In this document: piece by piece, positions 19,008 through 27,645 of the stretch
Numbering within the stretch: the stretch's first letter is position 1
Layout: each line of letters opens with the position of its first letter
Assembly (NCBI RefSeq): GCF_013283785.1
Contig: NZ_JABCPZ010000030.1
Coordinates: 1 to 64,000 of the forward strand
Direction: 5' to 3'
Length of the DNA stretch: 64,000 nt
Origin: Nonomuraea antri
GTDB lineage: Bacteria; Actinomycetota; Actinomycetes; Streptosporangiales; Streptosporangiaceae
Made by a program: the position numbers and the translations under genes
The notes under the pieces: model-generated
The model's database searches: none
The model's input: the letters and a program-made list of their open reading frames with translations, nothing else
What the model was told of the DNA's origin: nothing

Positions 19008-20068
19008 TCACCCGCTCGGCCCGCCTGGACGCACTGTTGCTGTGGTGCGGCTCGCGGGCCGGGCTGCTGGTCGCCACGCTGCTCGGCGCGTCGCTGGCCG
19101 GCTACCTGGAACGCTGGCGGCGCTGGGACGCCGAGCTGTTCGTCACGATCGCCCGCCACGGTTACGACGGAGACCCGGGACGGCCGATCGACGACGGGCT
19201 GCCCGCGTTCTTCCCCGGGATGCCGCTCGCGCTGCGCCTGGTGAACCTGGTCGTGTCGGACTGGGCGGCGTGCGGGCTGCTGATCTCGCTGGTGTCCGGC
19301 GCGGTGGCGGTGGTGGCCCTGGCCAGGCTGGCCGAGCTCGAAGGCGCCGACGGGTGGATCGCGGTGACCGCGCTGCTGCTGTTCCCCACGGCGGTGTTCC
19401 TGTCCGCGGGCTACAGCGAGTCGCTGTTCCTGGCCTTCGCGATCCCCGCCTGGCTGGCCGCCAGGCAGAAACGCTGGCCGCTCGCCGTCGCCCTGGCCGC
19501 CGGCGCCTCGTGCGTGCGCATCACGGGCCTGTTCCTGGCGCTCGCGCTGGTGGTGGAGTTCCGCACCGGACGCTCGCCGCTGCGCCAGGCCGGCTGGCTG
19601 GCCGTGCCGATCCTGCCGGTGGTGGCGTACGCGTACTACCACTTCACGCGTACCGGGGACTGGCTGGCCTGGAAGCACGCCCAGGAGGCCGGATGGGGAC
19701 GCGAGTTCGCCTGGCCGTGGGAGGCCTGGCGAACCACGTGGGGCTCGGCCATGGGCACGGACGAGTTCGCGATGGCGTTCCGGATGGAGATCGCCGGGGC
19801 GGTGCTGGCCGTGGCCGCGCTGGCGTGGTTGTGCGCGCAGCGCAGGTGGAGCGAGGTCGTCTACACCGGCACGCAGGCCGGCGCGCTGATGACCTCGGCC
19901 TACTACCTGTCGATCCCGCGCTCGCTGCTGCTGTGGTTCCCGCTGTGGACGGCGATCGCCAGGCTCGCCACCCGGCGGCGCTGGGTGATCGTGCTGTACG
20001 TGGCGATCAGCGGACCGCTCATGCTGCTCGACACGTCCAGATTCCTGTCGGGCGCCTGGGCGGGCTGA
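19004..20068 (+). CDS. PIG-V-like membrane mannosyltransferase
   Basis: 354 residues with about nine hydrophobic helices. The first loop RWDAELFVTIARHGY with AFFPGMPLALR matches the PIG-V/GPI-mannosyltransferase-like GT-C family, in which the acidic residue of the first loop is catalytic. ATG at 19004 overlaps the upstream stop codon (ATGA). Probably works on a cell-envelope mannolipid or glycan; the acceptor is unknown. Confidence 0.75.
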   Translation: MITRSARLDALLLWCGSRAGLLVATLLGASLAGYLERWRRWDAELFVTIARHGYDGDPGRPIDDGLPAFFPGMPLALRLVNLVVSDWAACGLLISLVSGAVAVVALARLAELEGADGWIAVTALLLFPTAVFLSAGYSESLFLAFAIPAWLAARQKRWPLAVALAAGASCVRITGLFLALALVVEFRTGRSPLRQAGWLAVPILPVVAYAYYHFTRTGDWLAWKHAQEAGWGREFAWPWEAWRTTWGSAMGTDEFAMAFRMEIAGAVLAVAALAWLCAQRRWSEVVYTGTQAGALMTSAYYLSIPRSLLLWFPLWTAIARLATRRRWVIVLYVAISGPLMLLDTSRFLSGAWAG

Positions 20069-20107
20069 CCTCTATACCCGTTTCGGCGCTTCGGTAATCC
20101 AGGGAAG

Positions 20108-20116
20108 TTATCCACA
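20108..20116 (+). promoter_or_regulatory. DnaA box (perfect TTATCCACA)
   Basis: The 9-mer TTATCCACA, the classical DnaA consensus, lies in the 80-bp gap between the convergent PIG-V-like and nfo genes. It is isolated; I see no second box within 100 bp. A chance 9-mer match is possible. Confidence 0.5.
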
Positions 20117-20148
20117 GGCTGTGTATTTCCCGAGGCTTGTGCGCGGGC

Positions 20149-20892
20149 CTAGAGGTTCTTGCGGAGGAACGCGATGTCCTCGGCCTGGCCCTCGCCCGGC
20201 GTCTCCACCACGATCGGGGCGTTCGCCGCCCGGCACACCGCCAGGATCAGCTCCGAGTCGATCTTGCCCTTGCCCAGGTTGGCGTGGCGGTCGGCGCCGG
20301 AGTCGAAGTCGTCGCGCGAGTCGTTGCAGTGGATCAGGTCGATCCTGCCGGTGATGGCCATCACCCGGTCGACCAGGTCGAGCAGCTCTTCGCCGCCGGC
20401 GTGCGCGTGGCAGGTGTCGAGGCAGAAGCCCACGTCGAAGCCGTCGAGGGTGTCCCAGAGCCGGGCGATGCTGTCGAGCCTGCGCGCCATGGCGTTGTCG
20501 CCGCCCGCGGTGTTCTCGATCAGCACCGGGATCGGGCACTCCAGCCGCTCGAACACCTTGCGCCAGTTGTCGAAACCGGTCTGCGGGTCGTCGTTCTTGT
20601 TCAGGTGGCCGCCGTGCACGACCAGCCCCTTGGCGCCGAGCCCGGCCGCGGCCTCCAGGTGCTGGGCCAGCAGCTTGCGGCTGGGGATCCTGATGCGGTT
20701 GTTCGTGGTAGCCACGTTGATCAGGTACGGGGCGTGAATGTAGATGTCGACGCCCTCGACCGGCTTGCCGGGAAGCACCGGCTTGTCGTAGCCCTGGGGA
20801 TTGCCGAGGAAGAACTGCACCACTTCCGCGCCCACCGCGGCGGCGTGGGCTGCGGGGTCGTCCTGGTCGACATGAGCTCCGATGCGCACCAT
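20149..20892 (-). CDS. nfo: Deoxyribonuclease IV / AP endonuclease (family 2 TIM barrel)
   Basis: 247 residues. Metal-binding residues of the xylose-isomerase-like barrel are visible: IHAPYLIN, VVHGGH, LIENTAG, LDTCHAHAGG, HCNDSRDDFDSGADRH, and a final VETPGE. It cuts DNA at abasic sites in base excision repair. Start ATG 20892 (MVRIGAHVDQ); the open frame upstream to 20973 is not family-like. It is convergent with the glycosyltransferases and stands alone. Confidence 0.92.
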   Translation of the reverse strand: MVRIGAHVDQDDPAAHAAAVGAEVVQFFLGNPQGYDKPVLPGKPVEGVDIYIHAPYLINVATTNNRIRIPSRKLLAQHLEAAAGLGAKGLVVHGGHLNKNDDPQTGFDNWRKVFERLECPIPVLIENTAGGDNAMARRLDSIARLWDTLDGFDVGFCLDTCHAHAGGEELLDLVDRVMAITGRIDLIHCNDSRDDFDSGADRHANLGKGKIDSELILAVCRAANAPIVVETPGEGQAEDIAFLRKNL

Positions 20893-20966
20893 GTCACGGA
20901 GCTTATCCGTTTGCGTGCGGTGGGTCAGGGCAGTTGCCGATGCGCCCCCTGATCGAGGAGAGCGAC

Positions 20967-21146
20967 ATGGCACCTTGGCGCTGGCGCGCGCTGATCTTAT
21001 TGATCTACGTGGTGGTGGGTATCTACGTGGCCTGGGTCTACGACTACATCACGCCCGGGCTGCTCAAGGACCTGGCGGAAGCGCTGCTCGCGGTCTTCCT
21101 GTGGTTCCTCGTCCTGCTCGGTGTGGATCTGCACATCGGCGGCTGA
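20967..21146 (+). CDS. Small two-helix membrane protein
   Basis: 59 residues with two hydrophobic segments (LILLIYVVVGIYVAWVY and LLAVFLWFLVLLGV). ATG 20967 is preceded by GAGGAG at good spacing, so I prefer it to the upstream ATG at 20934. Function unknown; similar small proteins are common near this locus in actinomycetes. A terminator follows directly. Confidence 0.7.
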   Translation: MAPWRWRALILLIYVVVGIYVAWVYDYITPGLLKDLAEALLAVFLWFLVLLGVDLHIGG

Positions 21147-21156
21147 CATATCGCCG

Positions 21157-21193
21157 AGAACGGCCCCAGGCACGCGCCGGGGGCCGTTCTTCG
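21157..21193 (+). terminator. Hairpin terminator after the small membrane protein gene
   Basis: An 11-bp stem, AGAACGGCCCC (21157–21167) with GGGGCCGTTCT (21180–21190), loop of 12, follows the stop codon by 10 bases. The T tract is short (TTC), as usual in actinomycetes. Confidence 0.7.
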
Positions 21194-21235
21194 TGGCCGT
21201 GGATCTTCGTGCCGTGAATCTTCGTGGCCGTGGAT
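21189..21235. repeat. Three tandem ~16-bp repeats
   Basis: Units at 21189–21204, 21205–21219 and 21220–21235. The first and third are identical (CTTCGTGGCCGTGGAT); the middle one is 15 bp with two changes. They fill the gap between the terminator stem and the stop codon of the next, convergent gene. Confidence 0.8.
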
Positions 21236-21561
21236 CACGGATGCGGCAGGAAGCCGCCGTGCGCGATGCCGAGCGCGGCGCCCACGAACGACGCCACCAG
21301 GCCCACGATGTTCAGCGACCGCTGCGGAGTGGTCGCGGAGATGTACTGCGAGTAGAGACCGACCCCGAATCCCAGGGTCCCGAACCACGACGAGATCATG
21401 TGCGCGGCGGGGAAGAACGTCGCGACGAACGCCACCAGACCGCACACGAGCGTGGCGACGGCCAGGATGTTCTCCACCGGATGCGGATGCCCATCGCTGT
21501 TGAGCGTGAGCCTGAACCGCTCGTTCTCGGAGGGCTGAAGCACATGCGGCACAGCCATCAC
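21235..21561 (-). CDS. Small membrane protein, probably DUF4190-like or unclassified
   Basis: Up to 108 residues. A polar N terminus with PSENERFRLTLNSDGHPHP is followed by three hydrophobic helices (ILAVATLVCGLVAFVATFF, a central one near WFGTLGFGVGLY, and NIVGLVASFVGAALGIAHGG). The start may be the second Met (21558). I do not recognise the family with certainty; homologues of unknown function sit at the same place upstream of rpsF in related genomes as far as I recall. Confidence 0.65.
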   Translation of the reverse strand: MMAVPHVLQPSENERFRLTLNSDGHPHPVENILAVATLVCGLVAFVATFFPAAHMISSWFGTLGFGVGLYSQYISATTPQRSLNIVGLVASFVGAALGIAHGGFLPHP

Positions 21562-21691
21562 CCCCTTGGTTCTTCTCCATGCCTTCCCACCTGCGAGCGG
21601 CTGGTAACCTAGTCAGGCTGCGTTGTGATGGGTGATCCGTCACTCCGGGGCGCCGAAAGGGGCGCGCCGGCCGAAACGTCAGCGTCCTCCT

Positions 21692-21712
21692 GTCACGGCA
21701 GAGTGTCGTGAC
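21692..21712 (+). promoter_or_regulatory. Leader hairpin upstream of rpsF
   Basis: Stem GTCACG / CGTGAC with a 9-base loop, 31 bases before the rpsF start. The S6–S18 operon is autoregulated through a leader RNA in many bacteria. I cannot confirm that this hairpin is that element, and it lacks an obvious conserved CCG bulge. Confidence 0.25.
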
Positions 21713-21743
21713 CGCAAGAGTCCAGAGGAGGTTGGAGTCCCGC

Positions 21744-22034
21744 ATGCGTCGTTACGAAGTAATGGTCATCCTGGACCCTTCGCTCGATGAGCGCACCGTG
21801 GCGCCGTCCCTCGACCAGTTCCTCACCGTGGTCCGCAACGACGGCGGCACCGTGGAGAAGGTCGACGTCTGGGGCCGTCGCCGTCTCGCCTACGACATCG
21901 ACAAGAAGTCGGAAGGCATCTACGCCGTCATCGACCTGTCCGCGGAGCCCGCGACGGTCAAGGAGCTCGACCGGCAGATGAACCTCAACGAGGGCATCAT
22001 GCGCACCAAGGTCATCCGTCCGGACGTGCACTAA
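21744..22034 (+). CDS. rpsF: 30S ribosomal protein bS6
   Basis: 96 residues beginning [19 protein letters not shown], the family start, with AGGAGG 12–17 bases upstream. It binds bS18 on the small subunit platform. First gene of rpsF–ssb–rpsR–rplI, a conserved operon. Confidence 0.97.
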   Translation: MRRYEVMVILDPSLDERTVAPSLDQFLTVVRNDGGTVEKVDVWGRRRLAYDIDKKSEGIYAVIDLSAEPATVKELDRQMNLNEGIMRTKVIRPDVH

Positions 22035-22113
22035 AGCCCGGCTTTTTGTCGGGGCACACCCGTACTCTGAGCCGTAACCCAAGCGAAGGCGTGCAGGAAG
22101 GCGAGCGCTAGCC

Positions 22114-22677
22114 ATGGCAGCAGGCGACACCGTAATCACCATCGTCGGCAATCTGGTCGACGACCCGGAGCTGCGCTTCACCCCCACGGGTCAAGCGGTG
22201 GCTCGATTCCGCATCGCGTCCACTCCGCGGTTCATGGATCGCCAGACCAACGAGTGGAAGGATGGCGAAAGCCTCTTCCTGACCTGCAACGTGTGGCGGC
22301 AGGCGGCGGAGAACGCCGCCGAGAGCCTCCAGCGCGGCATGCGGGTCATCGTGCAGGGGCGGCTCAAGCAGCGGTCTTACGAGACCAAGGAAGGCGAGAA
22401 GCGCACGGTTTACGAGGTCGAGGTCGACGAGGTCGGCCCGTCTCTGCGTAACGCGACCGCCAAGGTCAACCGCACCTCCCGTCAGGGTGGCGGCGGTGGT
22501 GGCTTCGGCGGCGGTCCGGCCGACGACCCGTGGGCCTCGGCCTCGCCGGCCCCGCCCCAGGGCGGCGGCTTCGGTGGTGGCGGCGGTGGCGGCTACCAGG
22601 GTGGCGGCCAGCAGAGCGGCGGCGGCGGCGGTTTCGGCGGCGGCGGCAACGACTTCAGCGACGAACCGCCTTTCTAA
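22114..22677 (+). CDS. ssb: Single-stranded DNA-binding protein
   Basis: 187 residues. The OB fold covers about residues 1–115 ([19 protein letters not shown] at the start). A Gly-rich linker of about 60 residues with many GGGGG runs follows, and the acidic tip DFSDEPPF, which docks partner proteins, is intact. Located between rpsF and rpsR as usual. Confidence 0.97.
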   Translation: MAAGDTVITIVGNLVDDPELRFTPTGQAVARFRIASTPRFMDRQTNEWKDGESLFLTCNVWRQAAENAAESLQRGMRVIVQGRLKQRSYETKEGEKRTVYEVEVDEVGPSLRNATAKVNRTSRQGGGGGGFGGGPADDPWASASPAPPQGGGFGGGGGGGYQGGGQQSGGGGGFGGGGNDFSDEPPF

Positions 22678-22739
22678 ATCCAGTTCACAAGCCCGAGTCC
22701 ATTCCCGCTTGACGGCGGGGCTCTGAAAGGAGCACCACG

Positions 22740-22976
22740 ATGGCTAAGCCGGCACTGCGCAAGCCCAAGAAGAAGGTTTGCCTGTTCTGCCACGACAAGA
22801 TCTCCTACGTCGACTACAAGGACACGGCGCTGCTGCGGAAGTTCATCTCCGACCGCGGCAAGATCCGTGCGCGCCGGGTGACGGGCAACTGCACCCAGCA
22901 CCAGCGCGACGTGGCGACCGCGATCAAGAACGCGCGTGAGGTGGCTCTGCTGCCTTACACGAGCACCGCGCGCTAA
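22740..22976 (+). CDS. rpsR: 30S ribosomal protein bS18 (zinc-ribbon, C+ form)
   Basis: 78 residues. It keeps a CxxC pair (VCLFC) and a second Cys/His pair (GNCTQHQ), so it is the zinc-containing C+ form rather than the C- form induced under zinc starvation. ATG 22740 has AAGGAG upstream. Confidence 0.96.
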   Translation: MAKPALRKPKKKVCLFCHDKISYVDYKDTALLRKFISDRGKIRARRVTGNCTQHQRDVATAIKNAREVALLPYTSTAR

Positions 22977-22991
22977 GGGAGGTTTGTCGAC

Positions 22992-23438
22992 ATGAAGCTC
23001 ATCCTCACCAACGAGGTCTCCGGCCTCGGCGCCCCTGGCGACGTCGTCGAGGTCAAGGACGGCTACGGCCGTAACTACCTCATCCCGCGTGGCTACGCCA
23101 TGCGCTGGACGCGCGGCGCGGAGAAGCAGATCGAGACCATTCGCAAGGCTCGTGACGCTCGCGAGATCCGCGACCTGGGCACCGCCAAGGAGGTCGCCGG
23201 CCAGCTCGGCGCCCTGCGCGTGCGCCTGGCCACGCGCGCCGGCGAGTCCGGCCGCCTGTTCGGCTCGATCACCACGGGCGACATCGCCGACGCGGTCAAG
23301 GCCGCCGGTGGCCCGCTGCTCGACCGCCGCCGCATCGAGATCGTCAACCCGATCAAGAGCGTCGGCTCGCACAAGATCAGCGTCAAGCTGCACCCCGAGG
23401 TGTCCGCTTCCGTGGACGTCGAGGTCGTCGCGGGCTGA
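22992..23438 (+). CDS. rplI: 50S ribosomal protein bL9
   Basis: 148 residues with the N-terminal signature [31 protein letters not shown], a long central helix and the C-terminal domain. Follows rpsR by 15 bases. A strong terminator follows the stop. Confidence 0.97.
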   Translation: MKLILTNEVSGLGAPGDVVEVKDGYGRNYLIPRGYAMRWTRGAEKQIETIRKARDAREIRDLGTAKEVAGQLGALRVRLATRAGESGRLFGSITTGDIADAVKAAGGPLLDRRRIEIVNPIKSVGSHKISVKLHPEVSASVDVEVVAG

Positions 23439-23455
23439 TCCCCTGCGCAACGAAG

Positions 23456-23485
23456 GCCCCTCACCGTTTCGGTGAGGGGCTTTTC
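23456..23485 (+). terminator. Rho-independent terminator of the rpsF–rplI operon
   Basis: Stem GCCCCTCACC / GGTGAGGGGC with a 4-base loop, followed by TTTTCGTTT, starting 17 bases after the rplI stop. Confidence 0.9.
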
Positions 23486-23548
23486 GTTTCCCCGGGCCCT
23501 GAGCGAGTGAATGGGACGGGCGGTGACATATTCCCTATTCGGGCAGCG

Positions 23549-23554
23549 TAGAAT
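23549..23554 (+). promoter_or_regulatory. Possible -10 box of the ABC importer operon
   Basis: TAGAAT lies 38 bp before the start of the binding-protein gene; an AT-rich ATATTCCCTATT stretch upstream could hold a degenerate -35. Weak evidence, position only. Confidence 0.3.
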
Positions 23555-23591
23555 GCCGTAGTTCTCTCGCACGTCCCCCTGGAGGCCCGCC

Positions 23592-24455
23592 ATGGCCCGT
23601 CCGTCCCTCCTGCTCGCGCTGGGTGCCCTCGCGGCGGCCACCGTCGCGTGTGCGCCCGTCGACAACACGGCGACCACGACGGCAGCTCCCACCACGTCCA
23701 CCTCGTGCACGAAGGAGCAGCTCAAGCTCGTCACCGCGGGCAAGCTGACGATCGGCACGGACAAGCCGGCCTTCTCGCCGTGGTTCAAGGACGACGACCC
23801 CACCAACGGGCAGGGGTTCGAGAGCGCCGTCGCCTACGCGGTGGCCGGTGAGCTCGGCTTCGACCGCAGCGAGGTGCAGTGGAGCACGGTCAAGTTCGAC
23901 TCCGCCTTCGCGCCCGGGGCCAAGCAGTTCGACTTCGACGTCAACCAGGTCTCGATCACTCCCAAGCGCGCCGAGGCCGTCGACTTCAGCAAGGGCTACT
24001 ACACGGTCAAGCAGGCCATCGTGGCCATCAAGGGCAACAAGTTCGCCTCGGCCAAGAGCCTGGCCGAGCTGAAGGACGCCAAGATCGGCGTGCAGGTGGG
24101 CACCACCTCGCTGGCCGCCGTCAAGGACGTCATCAAGCCCAGCGCCGAGCCGAACGTGTACAACGAGCAGATCGACGCCGTGAACGGCCTGAAGAACGAG
24201 CAGGTCGACGCGTTGGTGGTGGACCTGCCGACGGCGTTCTACGTAACGGCCGCCCAGGTCGACAACTCCGCGATCGTCGGCCAGTTCAGCTCCACCGGCG
24301 GCACGCCGGAGGAGTTCGGGCTGGTCATGGAGAAGGGCAGCGAGCTGAAGTCCTGCGTGGACAAGGCGATCGACACGCTGAAGACCCGGGGCGACCTGGC
24401 CAAGATCGAGCAGGAATGGCTCGGCTCGGCGGTGGGCGCGCCGGAGCTGAAGTGA
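23592..24455 (+). CDS. ABC importer substrate-binding lipoprotein, polar amino-acid type
   Basis: 287 residues. Lipoprotein signal peptide with the lipobox cysteine at C20 (TVAC). The mature part is an SBP family 3 domain (GKLTIGTDKPAFSPWF, GFESAVAYAVAGELGF, AKIGVQVGTTSLAAV). It captures a small amino acid or related solute outside the membrane. Permease and ATPase genes follow directly. The ligand is not readable; a glutamate/glutamine-type importer is likely from the family. Confidence 0.88.
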   Translation: MARPSLLLALGALAAATVACAPVDNTATTTAAPTTSTSCTKEQLKLVTAGKLTIGTDKPAFSPWFKDDDPTNGQGFESAVAYAVAGELGFDRSEVQWSTVKFDSAFAPGAKQFDFDVNQVSITPKRAEAVDFSKGYYTVKQAIVAIKGNKFASAKSLAELKDAKIGVQVGTTSLAAVKDVIKPSAEPNVYNEQIDAVNGLKNEQVDALVVDLPTAFYVTAAQVDNSAIVGQFSSTGGTPEEFGLVMEKGSELKSCVDKAIDTLKTRGDLAKIEQEWLGSAVGAPELK

Positions 24456-24486
24456 GCATGCGCACCGAGTCCGGCGAGGTGCGGTG

Positions 24487-25332
24487 GTGAGCGAGACCGA
24501 CTGGGTCAAGTCCGACCGGCAGCGGGAGCGCGAGCGCCTGCGCCGGTCGCAGGGCCGCCGCTCCGCGTCCGTCGCCACCACCTCGACGATCATCTTCCTG
24601 GTCCTGGTGGTGTGGCTGGTCACCAGCGCGCCGGGCTGGACGCGCGTGCGCGAGACGTTCCTCAGCTGGGAGCACTTCACCGAGGCGCTGCCCGACGTGC
24701 TCGACGGCTTCCTGCTCAACATCAAGATGTTCCTGATCGCCGAGCCGCTGATCCTGATCGTCGGCCTGCTGGTGGCGCTGGCCAGGGGCATCAAGACACC
24801 CGCGTTCTTCCCGATCAGGGCGCTGGCCACGCTCTACACCGACCTGTCGCGCGGCGTGCCGACGATCCTGGTCATCTACCTGGTCGGGTTCGGCCTGCCC
24901 GCGTTGCGGCTGCAGGGCGTCCCGGTGGACCTGGTGACGCTCGGCATCATCGGGCTGACGTTCTCCTACGGCGGGTACGTGGCGGAGGTGTTCCGCGCGG
25001 GCATCGAGTCGGTCCACCCCAGCCAGGTGGCGGCGGCCCGCTCGCTCGGCCTGAGCCACGCCAAGACCATGCGGTTCGTGGTGCTGCCGCAGGCCACGCG
25101 GCGGGTGGTGCCGCCGCTGCTGAACGACTTCATCTCGCTGCAGAAGGACACCGCGCTGGTGGCCACCATCGGGCCGATCGAGGCGCTCAGGGCGGCCCAC
25201 ATCCACACCGCCAGCTCGTTCAACTACACGCCCTACCTGGTGGCCGCGTTGCTGTTCATCCTGCTCACCGTGCCGATGGCCAGGTTCACCGACTACCTGG
25301 CCGCGCGTACCCGCAGGAGGCGAGGAGCATGA
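24487..25332 (+). CDS. ABC importer permease, amino-acid type
   Basis: About 281 residues with five or more helices and the EAA loop EVFRAGIESVHPSQVAAARS followed by LGLSHAKTMRFVVLPQA, typical of HisM/GlnP permeases. A charged N terminus precedes the first helix. GTG 24487 is preferred (GCGAGG 7 bases upstream) over GTG 24484. Its TGA overlaps the ATG of the ATPase gene. Confidence 0.9.
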   Translation: MSETDWVKSDRQRERERLRRSQGRRSASVATTSTIIFLVLVVWLVTSAPGWTRVRETFLSWEHFTEALPDVLDGFLLNIKMFLIAEPLILIVGLLVALARGIKTPAFFPIRALATLYTDLSRGVPTILVIYLVGFGLPALRLQGVPVDLVTLGIIGLTFSYGGYVAEVFRAGIESVHPSQVAAARSLGLSHAKTMRFVVLPQATRRVVPPLLNDFISLQKDTALVATIGPIEALRAAHIHTASSFNYTPYLVAALLFILLTVPMARFTDYLAARTRRRRGA

Positions 25333-26072
25333 GCCTGCTGACCATCGACGGGGTGTGGAAGAACTTTCACGGCCACAGCGTGCTGCGCGGCATCGACCTG
25401 GAGGTCGGCAGGCACGAGGTGGTGTCGCTGATCGGCGCGTCCGGCTCGGGCAAGTCCACGCTGCTGCGCTGCGTCAACCTGCTGGAGACCGTCGACGACG
25501 GCACCATCCACCTGGACGGCGAGGAGATCACCGACCCCCGGGTGAACGTGGACGACGTGCGCAAGCGGCTCGGCATCGTGTTCCAGGCGTTCAACCTGTT
25601 CCCGCACATGAGCGTGCTGGACAACGTCACGCTCGCGCCGCGCCAGGTGCACAAGACGTCCAAGGAGCAGGCGGAGGAGGAGGCCCGGGAGCTGCTGGCC
25701 AGGTTCGGGCTGCGCGACAAGGCCGGCGCCTATCCCGACCAGCTCTCCGGCGGGCAGCAGCAGCGGGTGGCGATCATCCGGGCGCTGGCCACCAAGCCCA
25801 TGCTCATGCTGCTGGACGAGGTCACCTCGGCGCTCGACCCCGAGCTGGTGCGCGAGGTGCTGGAGATCATCAGAGAGCTGAAGAACACCGGCATGACGAT
25901 GATCCTCACCACGCACGAGATGAGCTTCTGCCGCGACATCTCGGACACGGTGTGCTTCCTCGACGGCGGCGTCCTGCTGGAGAAGGGGCCGCCGGAGAAG
26001 ATCTTCAGCGATCCCGAGCATCCGCGTACCAGGGACTTCCTGCGTACCGTGCTGGAGTCGGGCCGGTTCTAA
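25329..26072 (+). CDS. ABC importer ATP-binding protein, amino-acid type
   Basis: 247 residues. Walker A GASGSGKST, Q loop in FQAFNLFPHMSVLDNV, signature [11 protein letters not shown], Walker B MLMLLDEVTSALDPE and the switch His in TTHEMSF. GlnQ/HisP type. ATG overlaps the permease stop (ATGA) with GAGGAG just upstream. Its stop overlaps by 4 bases the stop of the convergent APC permease gene. Confidence 0.93.
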   Translation: MSLLTIDGVWKNFHGHSVLRGIDLEVGRHEVVSLIGASGSGKSTLLRCVNLLETVDDGTIHLDGEEITDPRVNVDDVRKRLGIVFQAFNLFPHMSVLDNVTLAPRQVHKTSKEQAEEEARELLARFGLRDKAGAYPDQLSGGQQQRVAIIRALATKPMLMLLDEVTSALDPELVREVLEIIRELKNTGMTMILTTHEMSFCRDISDTVCFLDGGVLLEKGPPEKIFSDPEHPRTRDFLRTVLESGRF

Positions 26073-27544
26073 CGGCGGTGGCGGCCGCCGCGGACGGGCT
26101 CGGCCTGGGGCCTGGGCTTGGCCAGCAGGCTGTTGCGGTGGCCGTACAGCAGGTAGACCAGCAGGCCGAAGGCCATCCACAGGGCGAACCAGGCCCAGGT
26201 GAGCACCCGCAGGTTCACCATCAGCCAGAGCGTGGCGACCAGCGACAGCGCCGGCAGCAGCGGTGACAGCGGCACCCGGAACCCGCGCTCCAGATGCGGC
26301 ATGCGGCGGCGCATCACGATCACTCCGGCCGCGACGAACAGGAACGCGAACAGGGTCCCGATCACCACGAGCTCCTGCATGGTGAGCACGTTCACGAACT
26401 CGGCCAGCAGGATCGTGGTGCCGCCGATCACCAGCGTCACCAGCGAGGGCGTGTGGTACCTGCGGCTGACCGTGGCCAGCGCGCGCGGGATCAGCCCGTC
26501 GCGGGCCATCGAGAACAACACCCGCGTCTGGCCGACGATCAGCACCAGGATCACCGTCGTCAGACCGAGCACCGCGCCGAAGTCGATGACGTGCACCATC
26601 CAGTCGACGCCGGCCAGCCGGAACGCGCTCGACAGCGGCGCCCGCGACTCGATCTTGTTGTACGGCACCATGCCCACCATGACCAGGGCCACCGCGATGT
26701 AGATGACGGTCGCGATGACCAGGCTGCGGATCATGCCCTTCGGCACGGCCTTGGGCGCGTTGACGGTCTCCTCGGCCGAGGTGGCCACGATGTCGAAGCC
26801 GATGTAGGCGAACGCGATCGCCGAGGCCGCGGCGAAGATGCCGAACCAGCCGAAGACCTGGCTCTGCCCGACGAAGACGTCGAGCACGGTCGCGGGCGGG
26901 GTGGCCAGCGTCTCGGGCGCGACGAAGAAGTCGCCGAAGTTGGCCACGTCGACGTGCTGGACGCCGACGACGATCACCGCGCCGATGGCCACCAGCTTCG
27001 CGGTCACCATGATCCACAGGGCGCGCAGCCCGATCCGCGCGCCCGCGGCCACCACACCGGTGATCGCGACCAGGATCACCACCACCAGGATGTCGCCGAT
27101 CAGCTCCTGGTCGGACAGGGTGACGCCGAAGTTCTTGATCGCGCCCACCGTGATGCCCGCCCACGCCCTGGCGACCACGGCCGCGGCGAGCTGCAGCTCC
27201 AGGATCAGCGCCCAGCCGATGATCCACGCCCACACCTCGCCGAAGATGACGTACGTGAAGGTGTAGGCGCTGCCGGAGGTCGGCATCGTGGAGGACAGCT
27301 CGGCGTAGCACAGGCACGCCAGCAGGCAGGCGATCCCCGCGATCATGAAGGACAGGATCACGCCGGGGCCGGCGGTGTTCGCGGCCTGGTCGCCGGCGAT
27401 GGAGAAGATGCCGGCGCCGATCATCACGCCGAGACCCAGCACGACCAGGTCGGCCGGTCGGTAGAGCTCGGCCAGGCTGTGGCGGGCGCCCGTGCGTAAG
27501 CCGGTCGCCTCACCAGGTGGCAGTCGTCGCGTAATCGTGGACAA
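26069..27544 (-). CDS. APC-superfamily amino-acid permease (cationic amino-acid transporter type)
   Basis: 491 residues with about twelve helices. The N-terminal VLGLGVMIGAGIFSIAG is the substrate-binding GA-GIF motif of APC transporters, and the E-rich loop AELSSTMPTSGSAYTFTY follows. The length and C-terminal two extra helices fit the bacterial CAT-like group. Start at 27544 with the sequence MSTITRRLPPGEATG; substrate unknown. Convergent with the ABC importer, so both handle amino acids. Confidence 0.88.
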   Translation of the reverse strand: MSTITRRLPPGEATGLRTGARHSLAELYRPADLVVLGLGVMIGAGIFSIAGDQAANTAGPGVILSFMIAGIACLLACLCYAELSSTMPTSGSAYTFTYVIFGEVWAWIIGWALILELQLAAAVVARAWAGITVGAIKNFGVTLSDQELIGDILVVVILVAITGVVAAGARIGLRALWIMVTAKLVAIGAVIVVGVQHVDVANFGDFFVAPETLATPPATVLDVFVGQSQVFGWFGIFAAASAIAFAYIGFDIVATSAEETVNAPKAVPKGMIRSLVIATVIYIAVALVMVGMVPYNKIESRAPLSSAFRLAGVDWMVHVIDFGAVLGLTTVILVLIVGQTRVLFSMARDGLIPRALATVSRRYHTPSLVTLVIGGTTILLAEFVNVLTMQELVVIGTLFAFLFVAAGVIVMRRRMPHLERGFRVPLSPLLPALSLVATLWLMVNLRVLTWAWFALWMAFGLLVYLLYGHRNSLLAKPRPQAEPVRGGRHRR

Positions 27545-27645
27545 GACACACCCCGCTCAGGGAACTCGCCCACAATGTCTCACCACTTGGACAACAGCAA
27601 GCACGAGACGATTACATTGGCGTTCACCCCGGGATGTGGCGGTGT

